Shown here: in pieces, positions 35,171-46,353 of the stretch
Layout of the letters: each line of letters begins with the position of its first letter
Position numbering within the stretch: position 1 is the first letter of the stretch
Assembly: GCF_000964425.1 (NCBI RefSeq)
Contig: NZ_BANF01000050.1
Location: 1-63,558, forward strand
From: Komagataeibacter intermedius TF2
Lineage (GTDB): Bacteria; Pseudomonadota; Alphaproteobacteria; Acetobacterales; Acetobacteraceae
Length of the DNA stretch: 63,558 bases
Reading direction: 5' to 3'
Program-made: the position numbers and the translations under genes
The notes under the pieces: generated by a model
Database searches by the model: none
Told to the model about the DNA's origin: nothing
Seen by the model: only the letters and a program-made list of their open reading frames with translations

Positions 35171-36181
35171 TTACTGGATGTCCAGGCAGATCTTGCCGAA
35201 ATGCCGGTTGCTTTCCTGGTGGCGGAACGCATCCACAATGTTTTCCAGCGGGAAGGCGCGATCAATGACCGGGCGGATGGCATGCGCGTCAAAGGCCCGC
35301 ACCATGTCCTGCTGATCCGCCCGGCTACCGACCAGAACCCCCTGCAGGCGGAACTGCTTCAGCAGCATCGGCACGATTTCCAGATGGCCCGAAACGCCGC
35401 TCAGGATGCCGATGGTGGAAATATGCCCCCCTACCCTGACCGCTTCCATTGACTGCGCCAGGGTCGCCGGACCGCCCACTTCAATGACATGATCCACGCC
35501 CCTGCCGCCGGTCAGATCCCATGCGGTTTTCCCCCATTGCGGGTTTTCGCGGTAATTGATCACATGATCCGCGCCCAGTTCACGCAGGCGGTCCAGCTTG
35601 GCGCCGCTGGATGACGTCGCGATTACCGTTGCCCCAGCCATCTTGGCGAACTGCAGCGCGAATATGGACACCCCGCCCGTGCCCTGCACAACAACGGTGT
35701 TGCCCGGGCTGATCCGGTCATCGACAAACAGGGAGCGCCACGCGGTCAGGCCGGCGGTGGTCAGTGTCGCAGCTTCGGCGTGGGTCCATCCGCGGGGCGC
35801 ATGGGTAAATGATGTTGCAGGGGCGGTGACGTATTCGCGCGCATATCCGTCCACCCCATCGCCCGGCACGGTCGTAAACCCGATAACCTGTGGCGCGCCG
35901 GAAAGCCACGTGGGGAAAAACGTGCTGACCACCCGATCGCCGGGCGCGAATTCCGTGACTCCCGCCCCGGTTTCCATGACCTCGCCTGCCCCGTCCGCCA
36001 TGGGAATGCGCGGCACGGCCGGTCCCCACATGCCGCTGACAACGGCATAATCATGATAATTCAGTGACGAGGCATGCAGGCGCACCCTGATTTCACCCGC
36101 GCCAGGCGCGCGCACGGGCTGGTCCGTCATGACCACATTCGCAAACCCGCCGGGGGGCTGCACCACGATCGTCCGGTTCAT
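35171..36181 (-). CDS. MDR-family NAD(P)-dependent alcohol/quinone oxidoreductase
   Basis: A 336-residue medium-chain dehydrogenase/reductase. It has the N-terminal GroES-like part (RAPGAGEIRVRLHASSLNYHD), the catalytic-domain strand MADGAGEVMETG, and the Rossmann loop VVQGTGGVSIFALQFA. The structural-zinc cysteine cluster is absent, so it belongs to the quinone-reductase-like branch. Two start codons lie close together: AAGGAG abuts the upstream ATG (36190) but is nine bases before ATG 36181, so the latter is used. Substrate unknown; probably regulated by the downstream TetR protein. Confidence 0.86.
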   Translation of the reverse strand: MNRTIVVQPPGGFANVVMTDQPVRAPGAGEIRVRLHASSLNYHDYAVVSGMWGPAVPRIPMADGAGEVMETGAGVTEFAPGDRVVSTFFPTWLSGAPQVIGFTTVPGDGVDGYAREYVTAPATSFTHAPRGWTHAEAATLTTAGLTAWRSLFVDDRISPGNTVVVQGTGGVSIFALQFAKMAGATVIATSSSGAKLDRLRELGADHVINYRENPQWGKTAWDLTGGRGVDHVIEVGGPATLAQSMEAVRVGGHISTIGILSGVSGHLEIVPMLLKQFRLQGVLVGSRADQQDMVRAFDAHAIRPVIDRAFPLENIVDAFRHQESNRHFGKICLDIQ

Positions 36182-36696
36182 GATTGGCATCTCCTTTTAT
36201 TACGAATGTTTGTTATTTTTATTATGGATTGAAAATCAAAGGTGGTCCGCACTCTGGCCCGGCTGTGGCGTGCTGTCCATCATGTCCCCTCCGGCGGTCC
36301 GGCCCGGACATGAAAAGACGGACGGGCCGGGCACTGTCGATCCTGCCTGCACAGGGCTGGCTGACAGGGATATGCCCGTGGGAACATTATGCCGTTCTTT
36401 TTATGCGGATGGCCATGGTGGCAATGCTGGTGTCCGCCCATGACATGAAGCTGTCGGAAAGTCCGTGCAACTGCCCTGCTGCCTGTCCGCCGCAGCCGTG
36501 ATCCCCATTTGCGCTGGCAGGACGCGGCGCATCATGCTGCTACGTGCCCAGGTGGATACGGTCCTGTCTACCCGGTACGCGGAATATGCGCGCACGGCAA
36601 GACAGATGCTTGACGAGGGATGGCATGATGTTACGCTAACCTAACCAAATAGTCAGAAAATTCCATTTTGCGGTTCTGCGGCCTGAAAGTTCCCTC
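36182..36696. other. Long divergent intergenic region
   Basis: No gene that can be supported. It contains the promoters of the MDR oxidoreductase and of the CNT transporter, with a RutR-like dyad at its right end. A GTG-started 48-codon frame at 36498-36644 has protein-like composition at its end, but no ribosome binding site or recognisable family; it could be a gene remnant. Confidence 0.5.
36641..36656. promoter_or_regulatory. RutR-like dyad upstream of the nucleoside transporter
   Basis: CTAACCAAATAGTCAG matches the RutR core TGACCA-NN-TGGTCA at 10 of 12 positions and has the same outer C/G pair as the site at 42329. It lies 41 bases before the nupC start. Confidence 0.45.
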
Positions 36697-37932
36697 ATGC
36701 ATATCCGTGGCTTTATCGGCATTATATTCCTGATATGTGTTGCCATGGTGTTTTCCACGGACCGGAAACGCATCAACCTGCGCATTATCGGGGCCTGTCT
36801 GCTGCTGCAGGCGGGAATTGGCCTGCTGGTGCTGCGCGTGCCGTCGGGGCAGGCCGCGTTGCGGGCCATATCGGACATGGTGACGCAGGTCCTGTCTTAT
36901 GGCAACGAGGGCGCGCGCTTTCTGTTCGGGGGGCTGGTTGGTCCCCGCATGCATGACCTGTTTCCCGACGGGTCCTATATTTTCGCGTTTCAGGTGCTGC
37001 CTTCGCTGGTCTATGTCAGCGCGCTGATTGCCGTTCTCTATCATTTCGGCATCATGCAGGCCTTTGCCCGGCTGCTGGGGCGCGGGCTGCAATGGCTGCT
37101 GGGCACGTCGCCGGTTGAATCCTTTGGCGCCATCATCACCATTTTCGTGGGCCAGAGCGAACTGCCGGTCGCCCTTGGCCCCTATCTTGCGTCCATGAGC
37201 ACAAGTGAACTGGCAAGCGTGATGTGCAGCGGCACGGCGTCCGTTTCCGGTGCGACGCTGGTCGGGTATTTCGGTCTGGGCATTCCGGCGGACTATCTGG
37301 TGGCCGCGTCCTTCATGGCCATTCCCGGTGGCCTGATGTTCGCCAAGATGCTGGAGCCCCGCGCGCCGGACAGCCCGGTCAGCCCGATCGACGCCGGACG
37401 GGCGGCCTATCACCGCGCTTTTTTCGAAGCCGTGATGGAAGGCGCGATGAAGGGCGCGCAGACCGCCGTGGCAGTGGCAGCCATGCTGGTTGCGTGTATC
37501 GGCCTGATCGCACTGGTCAATGGCATGCTGCAGGGGATCGGGGGGCATGTCGGCCTGCCTGCGCTGTCGCTGGAATACATCATGGGTCTGCTGCTGGCGC
37601 CGCTGGCATGGATGCTGGGCGTGCCTGCCGGTGAATGCGATGCGGTGGGTTCGGTTCTGGGGCTGAAGGTCGTGCTGAACGAATTCGTCGCCTACCTGCG
37701 GCTGGGGCCGGACATACAGGCAGGCCGCCTGTCGGCCCGGGCGGCGGCCATTGCGTCGTTCGCCCTGTGCGGGTTCGCCAATCTCAGTTCGCTGGGGCTT
37801 GCCGTGGCGGCCTTTGGCAGCCAGTGCCCGGACCGGCGCGAGGAAATCGCCCATAAAAGTGCGCGCGCCGTGTTGGGTGGCATGCTGTCCAACCTGATGA
37901 GCGCGGCCATAGCCGGCATCATCATGCCCTGA
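36697..37932 (+). CDS. nupC: Concentrative nucleoside transporter (NupC/CNT family)
   Basis: A 411-residue inner-membrane protein of the CNT family, the usual bacterial length. Key motifs: IFVGQSELPVALGPYL (the GQxExP helical hairpin), MCSGTASVSGATLVGYFGLGIP and PAGECDAVGSVLGLKVVLNEFVAY (in part). CNT proteins import nucleosides by H+ or Na+ symport. It is preceded by a RutR-like dyad and convergent with the pyrimidine-degradation operon, so it probably supplies nucleosides to the nucleoside hydrolase and the downstream pathways. Confidence 0.92.
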   Translation: MHIRGFIGIIFLICVAMVFSTDRKRINLRIIGACLLLQAGIGLLVLRVPSGQAALRAISDMVTQVLSYGNEGARFLFGGLVGPRMHDLFPDGSYIFAFQVLPSLVYVSALIAVLYHFGIMQAFARLLGRGLQWLLGTSPVESFGAIITIFVGQSELPVALGPYLASMSTSELASVMCSGTASVSGATLVGYFGLGIPADYLVAASFMAIPGGLMFAKMLEPRAPDSPVSPIDAGRAAYHRAFFEAVMEGAMKGAQTAVAVAAMLVACIGLIALVNGMLQGIGGHVGLPALSLEYIMGLLLAPLAWMLGVPAGECDAVGSVLGLKVVLNEFVAYLRLGPDIQAGRLSARAAAIASFALCGFANLSSLGLAVAAFGSQCPDRREEIAHKSARAVLGGMLSNLMSAAIAGIIMP

Positions 37933-38312
37933 TCCGCCGCGCGGTAACGGGCCTGCATGCATGGCGGCTTTCTTCGCGCACGCCTGTTGTCGCGCGGTGC
38001 TGGCAGGATCAAGTTACCGGATGCATCCTGAACATGCGGCGTTCTTTGGCGCGTTCTCAAAAAAAGCGTCACCAGAAACGCCTTATGATTGCCGGGCATG
38101 TCCAGAGGCGGTTTCTGCAACCGCCTGCTTCCACTGGCGGCGTCACCAGCCGCCGTTTCGCGGAGCAGGGCGACAACCGGAAGCCTTCATGTTTTTATCC
38201 GGCACATGCATACAGGCCGGTCCACCCATAAGGGCAGACCAGCCTGTATGCCATGTGCATCGTATCTGTGCCTGCCCCCGCCCATTATCGCGCGAAGGCA
38301 GGTGCGGCGGGG
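37933..38312. other. Intergenic region between convergent genes, rich in hairpins
   Basis: No gene. Holds repeat copy C (38041-38085), a hairpin AGGCGGTT/AACCGCCT at 38106-38126 and GGCGGC/GCCGCC near 38136-38154; together they probably terminate transcription from both sides. Confidence 0.55.
38041..38085. repeat. Hairpin repeat, copy C
   Basis: GTTCTTTGGCGCGTT...AAAAAAAGCGTCACCAGAAACGCC: an imperfect member of the intergenic hairpin family, sharing the CACCAGAAACG end with copy D's CGCCAGAAACG. Confidence 0.55.
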
Positions 38313-39584
38313 TTATTTGCTGTTGAAGGCGGCATCCGCCCTGAGCACAGCCCTGAGCAGGACATCCGCCCCGGCCGTTGCATCCGGTTCGGTAATGCTT
38401 TCCGCCTCGTTATGGCTCAGGCCATCGGCACAGGGGACGAAAATCATGGCCGTCGGCGCGATCCGCGCCATGTAGGCCGCGTCATGGCCGGGGCCGGATA
38501 CGATGCGCCGGGCGCTGTAGCCGCTTTCCGCCGCCGCGGCCTGAACCATGTCGATGCAGGCAGGATTGAAATGGACGGCGGGTGCGTCCCATATCCGCAC
38601 GATGTCCAGTGTCACGCCACTGCGCTGCGCGATTTCGGGCAACTGGCTGTACAGCTGCTCTTCCATCTTGCGCACGACCGCATCATCGGGGTCGCGCATG
38701 TCGATGGTGAAAAACACCTCGCCGGGGACCACGTTGTTGCTGTTGGGGCGGTTTTCAATCAGCCCCACGGTGCCGACTGCTGTGGGCGCATGGGACAGGG
38801 CGACCTCGCTGACTGCTTCGATCATGCGGGCGGCGGCCAGCAGCGCATCGTGGCGCATGGGCATGGGGGTGGAACCGGCATGGGCGTCCTTGCCCGTGAC
38901 CGTGGCCTCGTACCACCGCGCGCCCTGCACGCCGGTGACAATGCCAATGGTCTTTTCTTCGGCTTCCAGGATCGGGCCCTGTTCGATATGCAGTTCGAAA
39001 TACGCGGTGACCGGATGCTGCCCGCACGGTTCGCTGCCACGGTAGCCGATGGCCTCCAGCTCATCGCCGAAACGCTTTCCCGCCCGGTCGCGCTTGTCCA
39101 GCACTTCCTGTTCGGTAAACACGCCGGCAAAGACGCCCGAACACATCATGGGGGGTGTAAAGCGCGATCCCTCCTCGTTCGTCCAGTTGATCAGTTCGAT
39201 CGGGTGGCGGGTCACGTAACCGGACCGGTGCAGCGCGCGCAGCACGGCAAGGCCACCCAGAACGCCCAGGATACCATCATACTTGCCGCCCGTGGGCTGC
39301 GTATCAAGGTGGCTGCCAATGGTGATGGGCGGCAGGCTGTCATCCTGCCCCGGCCTGCGGGCGAACTGGTTGCCCATGGAATCATGCGTGACCGTGCAGC
39401 CCAGTCCCTCGCACGTGCGCACGAACCAGTCGCGCACCTGCCTGTCTTCCGCCGTCAGTGTCAGGCGGCGGATCCCGCCCTTGGGCGTGCCGCCAAACCG
39501 GGCGGTTTCCATAAGGTCAGACCACAGGGCCTGCCCGTCAATGCCAAGATTGCTGCCATGTGTCGCGGTTGTATGCTGTGTCAT
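38313..39584 (-). CDS. Beta-ureidopropionase (M20 amidohydrolase)
   Basis: A 423-residue Zn-dependent N-carbamoyl-amino-acid hydrolase. M20 metal motifs: TIGSHLDTQPTGGKYDG, WTNEEGSRF, FELHIEQGPIL, and VSGPGHDAAYMARI with SHNEAE at the end. In the reductive pyrimidine pathway it releases beta-alanine (from uracil) or beta-aminoisobutyrate (from thymine) plus CO2 and ammonia. It follows preA by 40 bases in the preT-preA operon, which supports this role over allantoate or L-carbamoylase activity. The start follows AAGGAAG. Confidence 0.88.
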   Translation of the reverse strand: MTQHTTATHGSNLGIDGQALWSDLMETARFGGTPKGGIRRLTLTAEDRQVRDWFVRTCEGLGCTVTHDSMGNQFARRPGQDDSLPPITIGSHLDTQPTGGKYDGILGVLGGLAVLRALHRSGYVTRHPIELINWTNEEGSRFTPPMMCSGVFAGVFTEQEVLDKRDRAGKRFGDELEAIGYRGSEPCGQHPVTAYFELHIEQGPILEAEEKTIGIVTGVQGARWYEATVTGKDAHAGSTPMPMRHDALLAAARMIEAVSEVALSHAPTAVGTVGLIENRPNSNNVVPGEVFFTIDMRDPDDAVVRKMEEQLYSQLPEIAQRSGVTLDIVRIWDAPAVHFNPACIDMVQAAAAESGYSARRIVSGPGHDAAYMARIAPTAMIFVPCADGLSHNEAESITEPDATAGADVLLRAVLRADAAFNSK

Positions 39585-39624
39585 AAGCTTCCTTCCATGC
39601 CGGGCTGCACCCTTTGCTGGCCTG

Positions 39625-40899
39625 TTACGACCCTACGGTGACGCGGGCGGGGTTGCTGGGGTGTTCGGGCCATGTCAGCACGCCGTCCACCGGCTGCGGC
39701 TGCATGGTGATGCACTCGTCAACGGGGCAGACATGCGCGCACAGGTTACAGCCCACGCATTCCTCATCAATCACTTCGTAATGCCGTTCCCCGTCCACCT
39801 TGCTGCGGGCGATGGCCTGGTGGGAGGTGTCCTCGCACGCGATATGGCACAGGCCGCATTTGATGCAGGCGTCCTGATCAATCTTCGCGATGGTCTTGAA
39901 CTTCATGTTCAGCCGGTTCCACGGCACGAAGCGTTCGACCGCGCGCCCGGTCACGTCGGCAATGGTGGCGTATCCCTTCTGGTCCATCCATGCGGACAGG
40001 CCATCGGTCATGTCCTCGACAATGCGGAAGCCGTAATGCATGGCCGCCGTGCAGACCTGTAGCGTGGTGGCCCCCATGGCCAGGAATTCGGCCGCGTCCC
40101 GCCACGACCCGATCCCGCCGATGCCGGAAATGGGCAGGCGCGCCAGTTCCGGGTCACGGGCGATGTCGCCGATCATGCGCAGCGCGATGGGCTTGACCGC
40201 CGGGCCGCAATAGCCGCCATGCGTGCCCTGCCCGTCCACAACCGGCATGGGGGCCATGAGGTCGAGGTCAACGCCAATGACCGACTGGACGGTATTGATC
40301 AGGGACACCGCGTCCGCCCCGCCTCGCAGGGCCGCGCGCGCGGGCATGAGGATATTGGTGATGTTGGGCGTCAGCTTGACGATTACGGGCATGCGGGTGT
40401 TCTGCTTGCACCACCGCGTGACCATTTCCACGTATTCGGGCACCTGCCCGACCGCCGCGCCCATGTTGCGTTCGGACATGCCGTGCGGGCAGCCGAAATT
40501 GAGTTCGATCCCGTCAGCGCCGGTTTCCTCCACGATGGGCAGGATCGCCTTCCAGCTTTCCTCCACGCAGGGCACCATCAGGCTGACCACCACCGCGCGG
40601 TCGGGATAGTCGCGTTTGACGGACTTGATTTCGGCAATGTTCGTGGCCAGCGGACGGTCGGAAATCAGTTCGATGTTGTTCAGCCCGATCATGCGGGTGC
40701 CGTTATAGTCCAGCGAACCATAACGCGAGCTGACATTGACCACCGGCGGGTCTTCCCCCAGCGTTTTCCATACCACGCCGCCCCAGCCTGCCTCGAACGC
40801 GCGGCGGACGTTGTATTCCTTGTCCGTAGGCGGTGCGGAGGCAAGCCAGAACGGATTGGGCGAGCGGATGCCAACAAAATTCGTGCGTAGATCAGCCAT
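39625..40899 (-). CDS. preA: NAD-dependent dihydropyrimidine dehydrogenase subunit PreA
   Basis: A 424-residue protein with an FMN TIM-barrel (1 to about 310; NPFWLASAPPTD, GADGIELNFGCPHGMSERNMG, PISGIGGIGSWRDAAEF) and a C-terminal 2[4Fe-4S] ferredoxin domain with CIKCGLCHIAC and CVGCNLCAHVCPVDEC. It reduces uracil and thymine to the 5,6-dihydro forms using electrons from PreT. The start is 11 bases after the preT stop, with AAGGAA upstream. Confidence 0.94.
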   Translation of the reverse strand: MADLRTNFVGIRSPNPFWLASAPPTDKEYNVRRAFEAGWGGVVWKTLGEDPPVVNVSSRYGSLDYNGTRMIGLNNIELISDRPLATNIAEIKSVKRDYPDRAVVVSLMVPCVEESWKAILPIVEETGADGIELNFGCPHGMSERNMGAAVGQVPEYVEMVTRWCKQNTRMPVIVKLTPNITNILMPARAALRGGADAVSLINTVQSVIGVDLDLMAPMPVVDGQGTHGGYCGPAVKPIALRMIGDIARDPELARLPISGIGGIGSWRDAAEFLAMGATTLQVCTAAMHYGFRIVEDMTDGLSAWMDQKGYATIADVTGRAVERFVPWNRLNMKFKTIAKIDQDACIKCGLCHIACEDTSHQAIARSKVDGERHYEVIDEECVGCNLCAHVCPVDECITMQPQPVDGVLTWPEHPSNPARVTVGS

Positions 40900-40910
40900 A
40901 TCCGGTTTCC

Positions 40911-42260
40911 TTACCTGCCTGCCGCCATGTAGGCCGCGTGAATTGCCTCTGCCGCGTCGCGCCCGTCGCGCACGGCGGCGACCGTCAGATCCTCGCCCGG
41001 CGTGCAGTCGCCGCCGGCGTAAACGCCCTGCATGGTGGTCTGGCCCGTTGCGTCCACCATGATGCGCCCGCCGGAAATGGCGATGCTTTCCCCATTCAGC
41101 GGGTCGGGCATGAAGGTCTGGCCCACGGCCTTGAGAACCATGTCCGCCGCCACCACGAACGTGTCATCCGGGTCATAGGCGGGCCGCCCGTCGGGGCCGA
41201 TGCGGCCGCGTGCGAACTCGATCCCGTCCAGCACGCCATCGCGCGCCACCAGCCTGACCGGGGCGGCCCACAGCCGGACCGTGACGCCGTTGGTCTGCGC
41301 CCATTCGCGCTCCACCGGCGTGGCGGACATGTTTTCCGCGCCCCGGCGGTAGACAAGGGTCACATCCTCGGCACCCAGCCTGCGGGCCTGGACGGCGGCA
41401 TCGACCGCGGTGTTGCCGCCGCCGATCACCACCACGCGGCGGCCGACCGGCACGGTCTGGCGGTTGGCCGAACGCAGGCCCTCGATGAAGTCCACCGCGT
41501 TCATCACGCCGTCCAGGTCTTCCCCCTCGATCCCCAGCGAACGCACGCCCGCAAGGCCGACAGCCAGGAACACGGCGTCATATTCGCGGCGCAGGCTGGC
41601 CACCGTCATGTTGCGGCCCAGCACCTTTCCGCCCTCGAACGTGATTCCGCCGATGGACAGCAGGAAATCCACCTCGCGCTGGGCGAAGTCATCGGCCAGC
41701 TTGTAGGCGGCGACGCCATATTCGTTCAGGCCGCCCGCCAGCGCATGGCGGTCATGGATCACGACGTCGTGCCCGTGCATGGCCAGCCGGTGCGCGCAGG
41801 CAAGGCCCGCAGGCCCCGCGCCGACAATGGCGATGCGCTGGCCCGTGGGGGCCGCGCGGGTAAAGGGCTGGCCGCCGTGGTCCATCTGCCAGTCGGTTGC
41901 ATGGCGCTGCAGCATGCCGATGCGGATGGGCTGGCCTTCCTCACGCGTGTTGTGCACGCATTTCTGTTCGCACAGGATCTCGGTCGGGCAGACGCGCGCG
42001 CAGGATCCGCCAAGGATGTTGGATTCAAGGATGATTCTGGCCGAACCCGCCATGTTGTCCGTGGCGATGGCGCGGATGAAACGCGGGATGTCGATACCGG
42101 TGGGACAGGCCTCGATACACGGCGCGTCGTAACAGTAGAAGCAGCGGTCGGCCTCGACAACGGCCTGTGCGTGCGTCAGGGGGGGATGGGCATCGGAAAA
42201 ATTAAGCGCAAGTTCGACATCGGTAAGACGTCCGGGCGCTATATCGGGACCTTGCGGCAT
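40911..42260 (-). CDS. preT: Dihydropyrimidine dehydrogenase subunit PreT
   Basis: A 449-residue FAD/NADH and Fe-S protein. The N-terminal Cys-rich part (CFYCYDAPCIEACPTGIDIP, then GGSCARVCPTEILCEQKCV) binds Fe-S clusters; it is followed by FAD (VGAGPAGLACAHRLA) and NAD (VIGGGNTAVDAAVQARRLG) Rossmann motifs. It passes electrons from NAD(P)H to PreA. First gene of the operon preT-preA-ureidopropionase; divergent from a RutR-like TetR gene across a region with a strong RutR-like operator. Confidence 0.94.
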   Translation of the reverse strand: MPQGPDIAPGRLTDVELALNFSDAHPPLTHAQAVVEADRCFYCYDAPCIEACPTGIDIPRFIRAIATDNMAGSARIILESNILGGSCARVCPTEILCEQKCVHNTREEGQPIRIGMLQRHATDWQMDHGGQPFTRAAPTGQRIAIVGAGPAGLACAHRLAMHGHDVVIHDRHALAGGLNEYGVAAYKLADDFAQREVDFLLSIGGITFEGGKVLGRNMTVASLRREYDAVFLAVGLAGVRSLGIEGEDLDGVMNAVDFIEGLRSANRQTVPVGRRVVVIGGGNTAVDAAVQARRLGAEDVTLVYRRGAENMSATPVEREWAQTNGVTVRLWAAPVRLVARDGVLDGIEFARGRIGPDGRPAYDPDDTFVVAADMVLKAVGQTFMPDPLNGESIAISGGRIMVDATGQTTMQGVYAGGDCTPGEDLTVAAVRDGRDAAEAIHAAYMAAGR

Positions 42261-42574
42261 GATCGCTCCAGCATCTGTGTGTTGGGATCAACCTTAGGGG
42301 CGTTCGGTAACGCTCCGCAATGTTTTTTCTGACCATATGATCAGGTTTTTTCCACGATCGTGTCCTGATCGCGATTATCTCGTATAAAGAATGATATATG
42401 GCGGTGCATTTATTTGCATAAGTATGAAATGGCGCCTGCACGCGCCGGTCCCGCCCGTTGTGGCCCCGCGCGCGGGAATCCTGTTATGGAATGGATTGAC
42501 GCGAAATGCCCGGCTTGAGAAGTTGGGGCTCACCATCAACCATTTTCTCCTGTCACGGTAATCCTGTCCTGCCC
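42261..42574. other. Divergent regulatory region between preT and the RutR-like gene
   Basis: No gene. Contains the RutR-like dyad (42329-42344) and a perfect palindrome CACGATCGTG (42353-42362), followed by an AT-rich stretch that could hold promoters for both genes. Confidence 0.6.
42329..42344. promoter_or_regulatory. RutR-like operator in the preT promoter region
   Basis: CTGACCATATGATCAG is a 14/16 symmetric palindrome and matches the E. coli RutR consensus core TGACCA-NN-TGGTCA at 11 of 12 positions. It lies between preT and the TetR regulator gene, so the regulator probably binds here. Confidence 0.65.
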
Positions 42575-43315
42575 ATGCCCCTGTCAACGACGTCACGTTC
42601 CCCCCGTAACACGCGCGCCAGCGTGCCCCGCCAGAACAATACGCGCCAGATCCTGGACGCGGCGGAAAAGGTATTCGCGGCCCATGGGCTGTCGGGCACG
42701 CGGGTCAGCGATATTGCCGAGGCCAGCAACCTGCCCAAGGCCAATATCCACTATTATTTCCGCACCAAGGAAGACCTGTACCGCGCCACGTTGCAGCAGC
42801 TTCTGGAAGACTGGCTGGGCGATGCCAGCAAATGGCTGTCCGCCGACAGGTCCCCGCGAGAGGGGCTGGAAGGCTTCATCCGTTCCAAGATGGCGTTTTC
42901 GCGCCAGCGCCCCGAGGGTTCGCGCCTGTTCGCCCACGAAATCCTGTCAGGGGGCCGGTATGTCCACGGCTTTCTGGTCGATACCCTGCGCCGGCATGTC
43001 GAACACCGGCGCGAGGTCTTTGAAAAATGGCACGCGGCGGGCCTGATCGGGACGGTGGACCCGACGCATTTCCTGTTCTGCCTGTGGGCGATGACGCAGG
43101 CCTATGCCGACATGGGGGTGCAGATGGCCGCCGTGCTGGACAAGCCCCGCCTGACGGCAGGGGATTTCGAGGCAGGCTGCCAGACCATCATTCAACTGGC
43201 TACGTCCATCCTGCCCGATTCCGCCGCCCCGCCGGCGCAGGACGCAATCCAGACCCGCCCCAGACGCCGCCGCACCACGGTGCGCTCCGCCCGGTCCCGG
43301 CGCGTCGCCACCTGA
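42575..43315 (+). CDS. RutR-like TetR-family regulator
   Basis: A 246-residue regulator with an N-terminal helix-turn-helix (TRQILDAAEKVFAAHGL; RVSDIAEASNLPKANIHYYF) and a RutR-type C-terminal domain (SRLFAHEILSGG, LFCLWAMTQAYADM). RutR binds uracil or thymine and controls pyrimidine catabolism. It sits between the preT operon and the NCS1/dihydropyrimidinase pair; RutR-like dyads occur upstream of preT, of dihydropyrimidinase and of the CNT gene. An Arg-rich tail (PRRRRTTVRSARSRRV) is unusual and could add nonspecific DNA affinity. Confidence 0.87.
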   Translation: MPLSTTSRSPRNTRASVPRQNNTRQILDAAEKVFAAHGLSGTRVSDIAEASNLPKANIHYYFRTKEDLYRATLQQLLEDWLGDASKWLSADRSPREGLEGFIRSKMAFSRQRPEGSRLFAHEILSGGRYVHGFLVDTLRRHVEHRREVFEKWHAAGLIGTVDPTHFLFCLWAMTQAYADMGVQMAAVLDKPRLTAGDFEAGCQTIIQLATSILPDSAAPPAQDAIQTRPRRRRTTVRSARSRRVAT

Positions 43316-43362
43316 CAGTCCTGGCCCCGGTTCCGCGACGGGCGGTACGCATGGCCGGACGG

Positions 43363-44793
43363 TCAGTTCCCGCGCGCGCCAGCGCGTGACAGGGCCAGGT
43401 GGCTTGCGACCGCGCAGCCGAAGCCCACGAACCACGACAGGTTGCGCACGGGTGCGAACACGGGAACAAACACCAGTCCCAGCCCGCACAGGACCGAAAA
43501 CAGCAGGCTGGCCATGGCCGTGACATTGACGCCGTTGCGGTACCAGTATGGCGCCTGCGGGCTGGCGGTATACAGGGCGGCAGTGTCCGTGCGCGCCCGG
43601 TGCACGCCGTAGTAATCCGCCAGTAGCACGCCCGTCAGCGGGCCGATGAACGTGCCCAGTATATCCAGCGTCAGGTGAATCAGCTCGGGCCGGGCATACA
43701 GGTTCCATGGCGTGACCACCAGCGCGCCCATGGCCGCGATCAGTCCGCCCCGGCGCCAGCTTATGGCGTGCGGCGCGAGATTGGAGAAATCAAACGCGGC
43801 CGAGACGAAATTGGCCACGATATTGATCCCCGCCGTGGCGGTGACGAAGGTCAGCACCCCTATCGCCACGGCGGTCGGGCTGTCGATCTGGGCCACGGTT
43901 TCCACCGGGTCCAGGATCACGCGGCCAAAGACCGGGCGCGTCAGCACGATCGTTACCAGCGTCAGCACGGAAAAACCGACGAAATTGACCGGCAGTCCCC
44001 AGAAATTGCCGCGCCGGATGTCACGCATGCTGACGCCATACCGCGCGAAATCCCCGAAATTCAGCGCAATGGGCGAAAAATAGGCCACGATCAGCGCCAT
44101 GGCGTTGACAATGCCCAGTAGCCGCCACCCCATGCCGTGGGGCGGCGCGTCAAATACATCCAGCGATATGTGGCCGCCCGCCTTCCACAGCAGCCAGCCA
44201 TCCAGCGCGATCATGACGACATAGATCACCGGCCCGGCCCAGTCGATAAACCGGCGGATCGTTTCCATTCCGCGCCAGAAAACCGCCGCCTGAATGCCCC
44301 ACAGCAGCATGAACGCCCCCCACCCCAGCGTGGACAGCCCCAGCAGGCCATGCAGCCGCACGTCCGCCCATGGCGCCAGCGCAGGCCACTGCCGCAGCAG
44401 CAGGATCAGCACCGCATTGGACGCAAGCCATGTCTGGATGCCGTACCACCCCACCGCAATGATGCCGCGCACCAGCGCGGGCACCACGGCGCCGCGCACG
44501 CCAAAGGCCATGCGCGCCATGACCGGATAGGGCGCGCCGGATTCAAAGCTGGGCCGTCCCGCCAGGTTGCAGATCACCTGCACGATCATGATACCGGCGA
44601 CAAGGGCGATGAACACGTCGCCTGCCGGCAGCCCGACGGCGAACAGGCTGCCCGCCGTCACGTATCCGCCCACGCTGTGCACGTTGGACATCCATAACGA
44701 GACGTAATCGAACCATCCCCAGCTTCGGGCCCGCACGGGGGCAAGATCCTCGTTCACCAGATGGCTGTCCATGCGATCGATCGTGTCCGGCAT
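43363..44793 (-). CDS. NCS1-family nucleobase:cation symporter
   Basis: A 476-residue membrane protein of the NCS1 (Mhp1/PucI/FurD) family: WFDYVSLWMSNVHSVGGYVTAG, ICNLAGRPSFESGAPYPVMAR and GWYGIQTWLASNA in helices 1-3 (shown in part), and INIVANFVSAAFDFSN later. It would import uracil, hydantoin or allantoin-like bases. ATG 44793 follows AAGGAA at five bases. Divergent from dihydropyrimidinase across a RutR-like dyad, so uracil, thymine or a dihydropyrimidine is the likely substrate. Confidence 0.88.
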   Translation of the reverse strand: MPDTIDRMDSHLVNEDLAPVRARSWGWFDYVSLWMSNVHSVGGYVTAGSLFAVGLPAGDVFIALVAGIMIVQVICNLAGRPSFESGAPYPVMARMAFGVRGAVVPALVRGIIAVGWYGIQTWLASNAVLILLLRQWPALAPWADVRLHGLLGLSTLGWGAFMLLWGIQAAVFWRGMETIRRFIDWAGPVIYVVMIALDGWLLWKAGGHISLDVFDAPPHGMGWRLLGIVNAMALIVAYFSPIALNFGDFARYGVSMRDIRRGNFWGLPVNFVGFSVLTLVTIVLTRPVFGRVILDPVETVAQIDSPTAVAIGVLTFVTATAGINIVANFVSAAFDFSNLAPHAISWRRGGLIAAMGALVVTPWNLYARPELIHLTLDILGTFIGPLTGVLLADYYGVHRARTDTAALYTASPQAPYWYRNGVNVTAMASLLFSVLCGLGLVFVPVFAPVRNLSWFVGFGCAVASHLALSRAGARGN

Positions 44794-44831
44794 GGGGATT
44801 CCTTTTTGGTCCGTCGCGGGAAGATATAATC

Positions 44832-46308
<1,477 letters not shown>

Positions 46309-46353
46309 TCACCCGACCGGGCGACAGGGACATCCCGCCGCCCGCGCCCGGCG

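Noticed and set aside
36498-36644. Possible 48-codon gene before nupC
   Set aside because: GTG start, no ribosome binding site and no recognisable family; mentioned only as a possible remnant.
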